From F1-120-MAGs118 sp013360535 (GTDB taxonomy: Bacteria; Planctomycetota; UBA1135; GCA-002686595), in assembly GCA_026647215.1 (NCBI GenBank), contig JAPKHC010000024.1, forward strand, positions 1-64,000: a stretch of DNA of 64,000 bases, written 5' to 3'. Positions 43,308 through 51,797 of this stretch are shown piece by piece (position 1 is the first letter of the stretch; every line of letters begins with the position of its first letter). The translations under genes and the position numbers were made by a program. The notes under the pieces are model-generated. The model was not told where the DNA came from. It searched no databases and worked only from the letters and a program-made list of their open reading frames with translations.

Positions 43308-44807
43308 CTAGCTCGCGTTCGCGCTCGCGGCCGGCGCCGGCTTGGGCGCCTCGAGCCGCTGTTCCTCGTGGTACTCGTAGTCGGTGTTGACCTCCCACAC
43401 GTCGTGGTTGGCCCCCTGCATGTTCCAGACCACCATCATCGCCGTCAGCATCGAGTGGTCCTGGTTGTTGTACTTGTGCATGCCGTTGCGCCCGACCGGA
43501 TGCAGGTTCGAGATCGGGTCGAGGAACTTGCGCACGTTGTCGAGGTGCTCGCGGTACACCGAGTCGTAGATCGGGTACGCCTTGGGCATGCGCACGACCG
43601 TGCCGTCGACGACCTTCGTCGGATCGGCGAGGCCGAGCTGGCCGAGCTCCTTCGTGGCGAGCGCGACCAGCTCCGCATCCTTCGCGGCCCACAGGCCGTC
43701 GCCCTCGAAGCAGAAGTACTCCATGCCGAGGCACGTGCGCCCCGGCTCGGGCACCATCGCCTTCGACCAGTTGTTGAAGTTCTGGATGCGCCCGACCTTG
43801 ACGCCCGGCGTGTGGATGTAGATCCAGTTGTCGGTGAAGAGGTTCTCGGCGTCGAGGATCAGCGCGACCACGAGGAAGTCGCGGTAGCGCAGCCCTTCCG
43901 CCGCCTCGCGCACCGGCTTGGGCGCGCCGTCGCCGATCGCGCGCACGAGGCTGCGCACCGGCATGGTCGAGATGACGTGCTCGCCCTCGAAGCGCTTCTC
44001 GCCCTCGGGCGTCCTGCAGCGCACCGCGACCGCCTTGCCGTCGCGCACTTCGATGCCCGTGACCTTGTGGTGCATCAGCACCTCGCCGCCGAAGCCCTTC
44101 AGCTTCTCGGCGCACGCTTCCCACATCTGCCCGGGCCCGAGGCGCGGGTACTGGAACTCGTTGATCAGGCTCTTGATCTTGGTCGAGCGCCGCTGGATCG
44201 AGGCCGCGTTGAGCACGGCCTTGGCGAGGCTCAGGTTCTGGATGCGCTGCGCAGCCCACTCGGCGCGAATCTCGGTGCAGGGGATGCCCCAGACCTTCTC
44301 GGTGTAGGTCTTGAAGAAGATCTGGTACAGCCGCTTGCCGAAGCGGTTGGAGACCCACTGCTCGAAGTTCTCTTCGACGGGGTTCGGGCGCAGCTTCGCC
44401 CAGCCGTAACTCCACAGGATCCGCACCGCCTCGATGGGGCCGAGCCCGGAGAGCGCGTTGAAGGCCTTGAGCGGGTAGTCGAAGTACTTGCCGCGGTAGT
44501 GGATGCGCGACTGGCGCGGGACCGAGATGAATTCCTTGTCGAGGATCTCGTGCCACAGGCGCTCGACCGGCTCGACCTTCGTGAAGAAGCGGTGCCCGCC
44601 GATGTCGAAGCGGTAGCCCTTGTACTGCGCGGTCTGCGAGATGCCGCCGAGCATGTCCGTGCCCTCGAACACCGTCACCTTGGCGCCCTGCTGAGCCAGC
44701 ATGTACGCCGCCGTCAGGCCGGCGGGGCCGCCGCCGATGACGAGCACGCGGTCGCCCGGCTTGAGACGGTCGACCGGATGAGGGTTGGACGAGGGTTTCG
44801 GGGACAT
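43308..44807 (-). CDS. FAD-dependent oxidoreductase (amine-oxidase / UDP-galactopyranose-mutase-like)
   Basis: 499 residues. The dinucleotide-binding motif is RVLVIGGGPAGLTAAYMLAQ with the ribose-binding Glu in VTVFEGTDMLGG (about 21-55). DIGGHRFFTKVEPVERLWHE and EKVWGIPCTEIRAEWAAQR match the NAD(P)/FAD-dependent oxidoreductases found in polysaccharide clusters, related to protoporphyrinogen oxidase and UDP-galactopyranose mutase. It probably changes a nucleotide sugar or lipid-linked sugar. As the first gene of the twelve-gene operon, its promoter should lie in the 215-base divergent gap 44808-45022. The Ala/Pro-rich tail is atypical. Confidence 0.88.
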   Translation of the reverse strand: MSPKPSSNPHPVDRLKPGDRVLVIGGGPAGLTAAYMLAQQGAKVTVFEGTDMLGGISQTAQYKGYRFDIGGHRFFTKVEPVERLWHEILDKEFISVPRQSRIHYRGKYFDYPLKAFNALSGLGPIEAVRILWSYGWAKLRPNPVEENFEQWVSNRFGKRLYQIFFKTYTEKVWGIPCTEIRAEWAAQRIQNLSLAKAVLNAASIQRRSTKIKSLINEFQYPRLGPGQMWEACAEKLKGFGGEVLMHHKVTGIEVRDGKAVAVRCRTPEGEKRFEGEHVISTMPVRSLVRAIGDGAPKPVREAAEGLRYRDFLVVALILDAENLFTDNWIYIHTPGVKVGRIQNFNNWSKAMVPEPGRTCLGMEYFCFEGDGLWAAKDAELVALATKELGQLGLADPTKVVDGTVVRMPKAYPIYDSVYREHLDNVRKFLDPISNLHPVGRNGMHKYNNQDHSMLTAMMVVWNMQGANHDVWEVNTDYEYHEEQRLEAPKPAPAASANAS

Positions 44808-45022
44808 GGAGAGCCGGAGTGCGAGCTCCGGGTGGGGCTGGGGCCGAGGTTCATCGACCGGGCCGCCGAGAGGGCTGTAGCTACGAACGAAGGGGAAGAA
44901 TGGTACCCGCGCGGCCCACGGACGGCACGGGGGGAGCCGCTCCCGCCGCCGGGAAGTCCCTTCCGGAAACGGGGCTCGTCCGGGAGCCGGTCCCGGTTGC
45001 CGCGCGTGCTAAGGTTCGGACG
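44808..45022. promoter_or_regulatory. Divergent intergenic region between the 12-gene operon and the sulfatase-fold gene
   Basis: 215 bases between two divergently read genes; it must hold promoters for both. It is slightly less GC-rich near 44877-44905 (GTAGCTACGAACGAAGGGGA) than elsewhere. I could not identify a convincing -35/-10 pair or an operator palindrome. Confidence 0.4.
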
Positions 45023-46411
45023 ATGCTCCGCCGCGCCCTCGCCTCCGGATCCGTCGTCGCGCTCGCCCTGTTCCTCTCCGGCTGCCCGTCCGAGCCCGCG
45101 ACGCCGCCCAACGTCGTCCTGATCGTGCTCGACACCGTCCGCGCCGACCACCTCGGCTGCTACGGCTACTCGCGGCCGACCAGCCCGCGCCTCGACGCCT
45201 TCGCCGCCGCCGCCGACCGCCACGAGGTTGCGCGCTCGACCGCGCCGTGGACGCTGCCGAGCCACGCGTCGCTCTTCACCGGCCTGTTCCCGTTCCGCCA
45301 CCACGCCGACGCCGAGATGGTGCGCAACGGAACGAACGAGGCGGTCTTCAACGACGCGCGGCCACTCGCGCCCGAGGAGCTCACGCTCGCCGAGGCCCTC
45401 GCCGCCGCCGGTTACCAGACCGCGGCCTTCGCGGCCAACCGCGGCTACGTCAACGACCGCATGGGCCTGCACCAAGGCTTCGAGACGTTCGTGAACGAGC
45501 GCCGCCCGGGCGTCGACATGTCGCGCCTCGCGCACGAGTGGGTGAAGCAGCGCCAGCCCGACAAGCCGTTCTTCCTGTTCGTCAACTACATGGACGCGCA
45601 CCGGCCCTACAACGTCGCGCCGGTCGATGGCCCGAACGAGGCGCAGTTGCCCACGGCGCCCGAGGAAAACCCGAGCGCGCTGCTCGACCTGCTCTACCAG
45701 CAGATCTACGGCAGCGACACGCCGCCCGACGCCGCGCTCCTCCAGAAGGCGATCGACGCCTACGACCGCGGCATCGCCAACGCCGACCGCGGAGTGGGCG
45801 AGCTCTTCGACCTGCTCGCGAAGGATGGCTTGCTCGCGGGCGCGCTCGTGATCGTCACCGCCGACCACGGCGAGTACTTGGGCGAGCACGACCTCGTCGA
45901 ACACTCCAAGGACATCTACGAGCCCGCCCTGCGCGTCCCCCTGATCGCCAAGCGCCCCGGCCAGACCACCGGCCGCGTCCTCAAGGACCCGATCTCGATC
46001 GCCGACGTGCCGCGCCTCGTTTTCGCCGAAATGCCCGAGCGAATCGCCGCGCCGCACGCCAAGGGATTCCCCGGCACCAAGGGCACCGAAGGCCTCTTCG
46101 CCGAGCTCAACTACAGCCGCGGCAAGGACATGGCCTCCCCGTGGGGCGAACGCTTCCTGCGCGAACGCTCCGCCCTCTACCTTGGCCGCTGGAAGCTCAT
46201 CCGCTCCTCCGACGGCAAGAACGAGCTCTACGACCTCTCCACCGACCCGACCGAAGCCCAGAACCTCTTCGCGACCAAGCCTCGCGAGGCCCAACTCCTC
46301 CTCGACGCCCTCGAACGCATCCAAGCCAACGCCGGCGGCCCCAAATCCTCCCTCACCGCCCGCGAGCCAACTCCCGACGAGGTCAAGGAACTGAACGTGC
46401 TCGGCTACTGA
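45023..46411 (+). CDS. Sulfatase-fold lipoprotein, Cys-less
   Basis: 462 residues from the ATG at 45023. A signal peptide ends in the lipobox FLSGC (C21). The catalytic domain opens NVVLIVLDTVRADHLGCYGY and shows VNYMDAHRPYN and VTADHGEYLGEHDLVEH as metal and substrate elements. The nucleophile position is T77 in APWTLPSHASLFTG, not the Cys or Ser of true sulfatases, and the following Arg is His. The same change is seen in the 693-residue protein at 22140. It is probably a phosphodiesterase or transferase acting outside the cytoplasm. It ends VLGY, as that protein ends LGY. Confidence 0.85.
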   Translation: MLRRALASGSVVALALFLSGCPSEPATPPNVVLIVLDTVRADHLGCYGYSRPTSPRLDAFAAAADRHEVARSTAPWTLPSHASLFTGLFPFRHHADAEMVRNGTNEAVFNDARPLAPEELTLAEALAAAGYQTAAFAANRGYVNDRMGLHQGFETFVNERRPGVDMSRLAHEWVKQRQPDKPFFLFVNYMDAHRPYNVAPVDGPNEAQLPTAPEENPSALLDLLYQQIYGSDTPPDAALLQKAIDAYDRGIANADRGVGELFDLLAKDGLLAGALVIVTADHGEYLGEHDLVEHSKDIYEPALRVPLIAKRPGQTTGRVLKDPISIADVPRLVFAEMPERIAAPHAKGFPGTKGTEGLFAELNYSRGKDMASPWGERFLRERSALYLGRWKLIRSSDGKNELYDLSTDPTEAQNLFATKPREAQLLLDALERIQANAGGPKSSLTAREPTPDEVKELNVLGY

Positions 46412-46425
46412 GCCCGACAAGCGCC

Positions 46426-46740
46426 GTGGACTCTCAACTCCAGCACCTCGTCGGACGCGAAGTTGTGAGCGTGCTCTGCGACGACAGCCTGCACCTGACG
46501 TTCGACGACGGCTCAAACCTCTCGGTATTCGGTTCCAGAACCTGGTCGGGCCGCAACGAAGGCGAGGCCTCATGGCCACTCGGCAGTCGCTGTCTTGAAG
46601 TTGCCGCCTCGCCCTCGGTTGTCACACTTCGATTCGATGACAGCACTACGCTCACGGTCGACCTGCGCGACACCGGCTTCTCTGGCCCCGAAACGATGGT
46701 CCTCCACATCCCCAACCGCCCTATCGTGGTCTGGAACTGA
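46426..46740 (+). CDS. Small hypothetical protein (DUF6188-like pattern)
   Basis: 104 residues from the GTG at 46426, 14 bases after the sulfatase-fold gene. No signal or membrane segment. The alternating pattern LVGREVVSVLCDDSLHLTFD followed by DGSNLSVFGSRTWSG suggests an all-beta fold; similar short proteins are grouped as DUF6188 or as immunity-like proteins, but I cannot confirm the match. Codon use fits the genome less tightly than the neighbours, with more A/T. It could be a short accessory gene. Confidence 0.55.
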   Translation: MDSQLQHLVGREVVSVLCDDSLHLTFDDGSNLSVFGSRTWSGRNEGEASWPLGSRCLEVAASPSVVTLRFDDSTTLTVDLRDTGFSGPETMVLHIPNRPIVVWN

Positions 46741-46798
46741 CGCGTGTGGACGAGCAGAAGCGCCGCGAACCGCAACCTGACATGAGTTCGTGCAAGCG

Positions 46799-47260
46799 AT
46801 GAGCCAGCCGCCGTGTTGCCGCGAGTGCGTGGATCGCGTGGGATCCTTTGAGTCGCCCCTCAGCCGAATGGTCGCGACAGGGTGGTACGACGGCGTCACC
46901 GATGGCGTGGCAGAGTGCGCGCGTTGCGGCACGCTCTACGCGTTCAGCATGCTCGATGCGGGCGATGGCGAAGATCTCCGGATCTTTGCGTTGGCGCCGA
47001 CTTCGGGTTCCCTCGCGGAGTTCGATGCGCTGGAACCGATCGCGGCGGTACGGCCGGTCACAGTCCTGTTCGGAGACGCACGGCAAGGCGCCAAGGCCGA
47101 TTTCGTGGATCGTTGCATCGCCCACGCAGGTCCCGCGCAGTTCGTCGTCGCCTCATTTTGCCTGGACGAGTCTATCGAGCTCTGGCGCTGCTTTCCGACC
47201 ACGCCACCGGCCGATTGGTTTGCCTCACTCGGCCTGTCTCGGAGCTCCCAGGATGCATGA
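46799..47260 (+). CDS. Hypothetical protein with N-terminal zinc-ribbon-like cysteines
   Basis: 153 residues from the ATG at 46799; a GTG at 46790 would add three residues. The cysteines CCRECVDR and, 35 residues later, CARCGTLY make a plausible four-Cys zinc site. The rest looks globular (FALAPTSGSLAEFDALEPIA) with a second Cys-containing stretch near the end. It follows the 104-residue gene by 58 bases. I do not recognise a named family. Confidence 0.6.
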   Translation: MSQPPCCRECVDRVGSFESPLSRMVATGWYDGVTDGVAECARCGTLYAFSMLDAGDGEDLRIFALAPTSGSLAEFDALEPIAAVRPVTVLFGDARQGAKADFVDRCIAHAGPAQFVVASFCLDESIELWRCFPTTPPADWFASLGLSRSSQDA

Positions 47261-47415
47261 CTCGAAGTCAGCCGGTCGAATCCAACCGGGCCGGCCGCGG
47301 TGGAGCGAGCTCTCGAAGTGCGTCCGAGACCTGAGATTGTCACGTCACGGAGAGACGCGTGTGGGCTAACGTCAAGTCGCGGTCGACTTCCGGCGGAGAG
47401 GTGGAGCGAAAGATC

Positions 47416-48813
47416 ATGGAACAAGCGCGCAGCGTGAGAGTCGGAGCGGAACGGGCCTGGCTCGCAGTCGCCGTGCTTGCGTCAGTGGCGGGAGTTGCCG
47501 GAGCGCAGGGTCAGCGGCTCCAGAGGGATCCGAAGTCGCCGCTGACGGTGAAGGAGCGTTGGGTTCATGCGCTTCCGAAAGAGGCGGCGCTCGGAGCGCT
47601 CGTGACGGAGCTCGACGACGCCAATGCGGATGGCGTTGCGGATGTGGCGGTGCTCAGTCGGAGCGACGCGACGGCGCGGGAAGTGTGGCTCGAAGTGCTC
47701 GACGGCCTCACGGGGGCGCCGCTGGTTTCGCAGCGGGTCGCGTGGCCTGAACCCGAGAACTTGCCGATCTCTCTGCTCACCCTGCCGCGTTCGAGCGAGT
47801 GCAAGTCGGCGTGTCTGCTGGTTCTGGCGGCTCCGCAGCTGGCGTTTCGCGATCCGTGGAGCGGGAGCTGGAGCATCGGTGACACTCCGCAGCGCTGGGA
47901 CATGGAGGTGCGTGCGCTGCATCTATCCATGGACGGCGTGGTGACGGCCGGAGTCCTGCCCGCTGACCTGATGATTCCGCGCTACGCGCAGCTTGCGCGG
48001 ATGGCACATTCCGACGGGCAGGAGCGTGCGTTGCTGATGGGCGCGCGAAAGCGCGAGGGATCGAGCACGAGCCCGTCGAACGTGGTGCTCGAGCTCGACT
48101 CCAACCACGCCCTGTGGACTTCGGCCGGTGGGCTGGGCGACGCCGATTCCCGACGCGTGGATGCGCCGGTCCTTCCTTTCGGCGGGCTTCGGAGCGCGGC
48201 CTTGGCCGTTGTGGTCGCGAGGCAACTGGACGCGTTTCCAGAAGTGAGCACCAGGGTTCGAGCTGGCGACCTGTCGAGCGTGGAGTTTGCGTCGTTCAGC
48301 TGGGAATCCAACCGGATTGCGGCGTGCGAGTACCTGCAGGATGCCGTCCTGCTTCGACGCGCCGGCAAGCCGTTCCGCGCGGTGCTGGCCTTCGACAACC
48401 GCGAGTTCGGCCGCGACGCCGCCAGGTCGTCGGCCGTGTTCGTCGATCTCGAGTCGGGCCGCGTGGAGTCGCGCGATCGCGTGCTCTTCGGTCACGAATG
48501 CAGCGATCTGGCGCCTGCTCCGGACGTCGATGGCGACGGCGAAGACGAGCTTCTTCTGCTGTGCAACCTCGAGCGACTGCTGCTCTCCGTCGTCCGTCCG
48601 GATGGCTCCGGTTCCAACGTGAACTTCTGGCTCGGTGACGCTCTCGGTTCGCCCGAGCACGCAAAGCTCGCCGTCGGCAACCTCCGCGCCGGCGTCGCGC
48701 CCATCTGGGCGGTCGTGCGCCCCTGCAGCGACTCCGCCGGTCCCGCCACCGGTCCCGCGAGCGTGATCTGCGTCGACTTGCTGCGCCCGACGGCGGCGCC
48801 TGCGGGAAAGTGA
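47416..48813 (+). CDS. Exported hypothetical protein with FG-GAP-like repeats
   Basis: 465 residues from the ATG at 47416, which has GGAG ten bases upstream. A signal peptide (AWLAVAVLASVAGVAGAQG) is followed by weak beta-propeller blades with acidic loops: VTELDDANADGVADVAVLSR near residue 60 and APDVDGDGEDELLLLCNLER near the C-terminus, the second a clear calcium-type DxDGDGxD loop. The middle is featureless to me. A periplasmic or secreted propeller is likely. Confidence 0.75.
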   Translation: MEQARSVRVGAERAWLAVAVLASVAGVAGAQGQRLQRDPKSPLTVKERWVHALPKEAALGALVTELDDANADGVADVAVLSRSDATAREVWLEVLDGLTGAPLVSQRVAWPEPENLPISLLTLPRSSECKSACLLVLAAPQLAFRDPWSGSWSIGDTPQRWDMEVRALHLSMDGVVTAGVLPADLMIPRYAQLARMAHSDGQERALLMGARKREGSSTSPSNVVLELDSNHALWTSAGGLGDADSRRVDAPVLPFGGLRSAALAVVVARQLDAFPEVSTRVRAGDLSSVEFASFSWESNRIAACEYLQDAVLLRRAGKPFRAVLAFDNREFGRDAARSSAVFVDLESGRVESRDRVLFGHECSDLAPAPDVDGDGEDELLLLCNLERLLLSVVRPDGSGSNVNFWLGDALGSPEHAKLAVGNLRAGVAPIWAVVRPCSDSAGPATGPASVICVDLLRPTAAPAGK

Positions 48814-48950
48814 CGTCCAAAGGAATCGAGCGCGCTCTCAGCCAAGGAACGCGATTGCGGGCACGCGTTGGATCGATTCGGAACCGAACTGCTTCAGAGA
48901 GTTGACTTCGATCGCGACGGCAGCGCGGTCGCGGCGTCCGCGAGCCGCAG
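48814..48950. other. 137-base gap between convergent genes
   Basis: The only structure noticed is CGCGAC...GTCGCG around 48910-48940, a short possible stem lying between the convergent stops. No T-tract and no ORF worth reporting. Confidence 0.3.
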
Positions 48951-49988
48951 TCAAGGCCGGATGGTGAAGGAGAGGGCGTTGCTGAGGCCGGTGGTGCTGG
49001 GGCTGGAGGGGTCGCGGTACCAGAACTGGGCGTGGGCGGTGGTGCCGGAGACGAGCAGGGGGTCGGAGCCGGATTGGATCCAGGTGTTCATCTGGAAGGT
49101 GAAGTTGCCGGTGCAGGTGTCGGGGGGCGGGTTGCCGCCGGAGGTCTGGATGGCGGTGCGGCGCACGGGCGACTGCACGCACATGAAGCCGCCTTGGAAC
49201 GGCGCGGCGCTTTGGGCGTAGCCGTAGAAGAGCAGGCCGGCCTTGTTGGAGAGCACGTTGGCGCAGGAGATGCGGAAGGTGCTGGCGGAGCTCGCGCTCG
49301 GGCAGCCTTCGTAGCCGATCGCGGGGACGCAGCCGAGGCTGTTGGTCTTGGCGGTGCAGTAGATCGAGGTCGGGCTGACGCCGCAGGGGAGCTCGTATTG
49401 CAGGTGGTCGATCTCGAGGCCGCCCGAGGAGTTCTGGATGCGGATCTCCTTGATGCCGCCGGAGAATTCGATGCCGAAGAAGCGGTCTTCGGCGACCGTT
49501 CCGGTGTTCGAGGCGTCGCCGATGAGCGGCGCGACGAGCGTGCCGAGCAGCGTGCCGTTGGCGTCGTAGGCCGTGAACGTCGCGTTGCAGCCGCTCCCGC
49601 CGTCGGTCCACACGAGGCCAGCCTTGCGCGGGAGGCCGCCGAGCGTCGCTGCGTTGAACGTGAAGCTCATCGGGCCGCCGCCGAGGAAAAACGAGTCGCC
49701 ACCGGCGCACACACCGTTGACCACGCCGTCGTCGCCGTCGACGGAGTCGATGATGCCGCCGCTGAATTGGGTCGAGGTCACGATGCCGGTTCCCGTGACG
49801 CCGGGGACGTTGAGCAGGTGATCCTGGAACGTCTCGAGCGCAAAAGCGGGCGTCGTGACGCTCCACGGGCTGTCGCTCGCCTGCAGGTACGGCGTCGGCC
49901 CGCGCATCGTCTGGGCGGCGGCGGGCAGGGCGAGGAAGGCGCAGGTGAGCGCGGCGGCGAGCTTGGAGAGGTTCATGGGCTTCGGCAT
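48951..49988 (-). CDS. Secreted protein with planctomycete C-terminal 'GFMCV...WYRD...SN' module
   Basis: 345 residues from the ATG at 49988 (an ATG at 49976 gives the same signal). The signal peptide is LAAALTCAFLALPAAAQ. The middle (about 25-215) is a beta-rich domain with FSGGIIDSVDGDDGVVNG and FNAATLGGLPRKAGLVWTDG, resembling PEP-CTERM-type extracellular beta-sandwich domains. The C-terminal 130 residues start CTAKTNSLGCVPAIGYEGCP and run through FQGGFMCVQSPVRR to AQFWYRDPSSPS and GLSNALSFTIRP. That module recurs many times per genome in some planctomycetes, and a diverged form is at 51798-52322. Several Cys pairs suggest disulfides. Confidence 0.78.
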   Translation of the reverse strand: MPKPMNLSKLAAALTCAFLALPAAAQTMRGPTPYLQASDSPWSVTTPAFALETFQDHLLNVPGVTGTGIVTSTQFSGGIIDSVDGDDGVVNGVCAGGDSFFLGGGPMSFTFNAATLGGLPRKAGLVWTDGGSGCNATFTAYDANGTLLGTLVAPLIGDASNTGTVAEDRFFGIEFSGGIKEIRIQNSSGGLEIDHLQYELPCGVSPTSIYCTAKTNSLGCVPAIGYEGCPSASSASTFRISCANVLSNKAGLLFYGYAQSAAPFQGGFMCVQSPVRRTAIQTSGGNPPPDTCTGNFTFQMNTWIQSGSDPLLVSGTTAHAQFWYRDPSSPSTTGLSNALSFTIRP

Positions 49989-50111
49989 GGGTAGGGGATT
50001 CCATCGAAGAATCCGCAACAGTGGGCGAGCGTTACGCGGGCTCGCAGTTTCCCCGCGCCGCGACGGACCGGCCACGTGTCCGGGCACATGGGTGACACTT
50101 TTCGCGGGCCG

Positions 50112-50732
50112 TCAGCGGCGGAGCGCGAAGCCGGAGAGGAGTTCGCTCGCGGGGAAGATGAGGGCGGGGCTCGGAGCGGAGGTGAGCGAGGTGACGTCGA
50201 AACCGGCGCGGGCGGCGGAGGAGCGCAGGTCGCGGTCGAGCTCGCAACCGCAGGCGATCGTGCGTTGCACGGGAGTGAGCGCGTGTTGCACGAAGGCTTC
50301 GAAGGAGCGCGGCGAGAGCGTGTGTTCGAGCAGGTGAAGGCGGCCGCCGGGGCGCAGCACGCGGTGAAACTCGGCGAGCGTGGCGTCGGGGTCGGCGACG
50401 GAGCACAACACGAACGTGCAAATGAGATTCTGTTCGCTCGCGTCGGCGAGCGGCAAGCGGTCGGCGCTGGCGACGAGGTGTTCGACGGCGATTCCGCGTT
50501 GGCGCGCGCGTTCGATTGCGCGTGGGTCGAGCTCGGGCTCGCGCGCGACGACACGGACGCGGCGGACGCGCGGCGGGTAGTGGGGGAAGTTGAGGCCGGT
50601 GCCGGGGCCGATCTCGAGCGGAGAGTCGGCGAGGTCGGCGAGCAGGTGCTCGCGCAAGGAATGGAAACGCGGCTGGCGCAGCGCGAAATCCATCAACGGG
50701 TTGAACAGGCGTCGTTCGTACCAACCGGCCAT
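50112..50732 (-). CDS. Class I SAM-dependent methyltransferase (UbiE/Methyltransf_11 type)
   Basis: 206 residues from the ATG at 50732. The SAM motif I is LEIGPGTGLNFPHYPP, motif II has an acidic residue (VVAREPELDP), and VEHLVASADRLPLADASEQN and HRVLRPGGRLHLLEHTLSPR complete the fold. The closest-looking relatives are small phospholipid or quinone methyltransferases; the substrate is unknown. It is divergent from the phospholipase gene, 58 bases away. Confidence 0.87.
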   Translation of the reverse strand: MAGWYERRLFNPLMDFALRQPRFHSLREHLLADLADSPLEIGPGTGLNFPHYPPRVRRVRVVAREPELDPRAIERARQRGIAVEHLVASADRLPLADASEQNLICTFVLCSVADPDATLAEFHRVLRPGGRLHLLEHTLSPRSFEAFVQHALTPVQRTIACGCELDRDLRSSAARAGFDVTSLTSAPSPALIFPASELLSGFALRR

Positions 50733-50790
50733 CGTGGGGCATCGTAGCGGCGCGTTTCGCGGCGGCGCGGCGCGACAGTAGGCTCCGAGC

Positions 50791-51675
50791 ATGTCGAGCC
50801 GTGCCACCTGGTCCGCTCTCGCGCTTGCGTGCGCCACGACGGCGTGCGTGACGCAGCCGGAGCTCGCCGGGCCGCCGGTGGCGTCGCCGCTGTCGACGCG
50901 CTGGGAGCTGGAGCCGGTGTCGACGCTCGCGCCGTACCAGATGCGGCCGCACAAGCAGAACTACGCATTGCTCGGGCGCTGGAGCTCGGCGCCGAATCAG
51001 GGCGTGCTCGATGCGGCGTCGCCGTCGGGGCAGGCCTACGACCTCGATCCGCTCGAGCTCGAGTTCCAGCTGAGCTTCAAGTTGAAGCTGGTCGACGACG
51101 GGCTCTTCGGCGGCGACCTGTGGGCGGCGTACACGCAGCTCTCGCACTGGCAGGCCTACAACCTCGACGATTCCGCTCCGTTTCGCGAGACGAACTACGA
51201 GCCCGAGCTGATCTGGACGCTGCCGCTCGACGCGGAATGGGCCGGCGTGCGCGCGCGGATGCTCAACCTCGGCTTTGTGCACCAGTCCAACGGTCGCGGT
51301 GAGGCGCTCTCGCGCAGCTGGAACCGTCTGTACGGGCAAGTCGGCGTCGAGCGCGGCGACGTGGCCGTGCTCGCGCGCGGCTGGTGGCGCATTCCGGAGT
51401 CCGACGACAACAATCCCGACATCGAGGACTACCTCGGCTACGGCGACCTGCTCGCGGTGTGGACGCGCGACGTGAGCACGTTCTCGCTGCTCCTGCGCCA
51501 CAACCTCGACTTCGACGAAGGGCGCGGCGCGTTGCAGCTCGACTGGAGCTTCCCGCTCGACGGCCACCTGCGCGGCTACGTGCAGCTCTTCCACGGCTAC
51601 GGCGAGACGCTGCTCGACTACGACCATCAACAGACAGCGATCGGAATCGGCTTCCTGCTGACGGACCTGCTGTAG
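50791..51675 (+). CDS. pldA: Outer-membrane phospholipase A
   Basis: 294 residues. A signal-like N-terminus (WSALALACATTACVTQP) may be lipid-modified at C19. The catalytic triad matches the E. coli enzyme: H164, S166 and N178 in HQSNGR and SWNRLY, with the same spacing (+2 and +12). Upstream YTQLSHWQAYN and APFRETNYEPELIW are family signatures. It is a 12-stranded barrel that cleaves phospholipids misplaced in the outer leaflet, usually as a calcium-dependent dimer. It is direct evidence for an asymmetric outer membrane. It lies next to a methyltransferase gene on the other strand. Confidence 0.92.
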   Translation: MSSRATWSALALACATTACVTQPELAGPPVASPLSTRWELEPVSTLAPYQMRPHKQNYALLGRWSSAPNQGVLDAASPSGQAYDLDPLELEFQLSFKLKLVDDGLFGGDLWAAYTQLSHWQAYNLDDSAPFRETNYEPELIWTLPLDAEWAGVRARMLNLGFVHQSNGRGEALSRSWNRLYGQVGVERGDVAVLARGWWRIPESDDNNPDIEDYLGYGDLLAVWTRDVSTFSLLLRHNLDFDEGRGALQLDWSFPLDGHLRGYVQLFHGYGETLLDYDHQQTAIGIGFLLTDLL

Positions 51676-51797
51676 GCCGAGCTGCGCAGCACGGCCCGCG
51701 CACAGCGGCCCATGGCCGCAACTCCTAGGATGTCGCATAGTTGCGTGGCGGATTTCCCGCCGGGTTTCGGCGCACCCAGCGCCCACGAAAGTCGGTC

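Noticed and set aside
48838..50004. A 388-residue minus-strand ORF in another frame of the secreted-protein gene
   Set aside because: It is His/Arg-rich and overlaps the gene with signal peptide and conserved C-terminal module.
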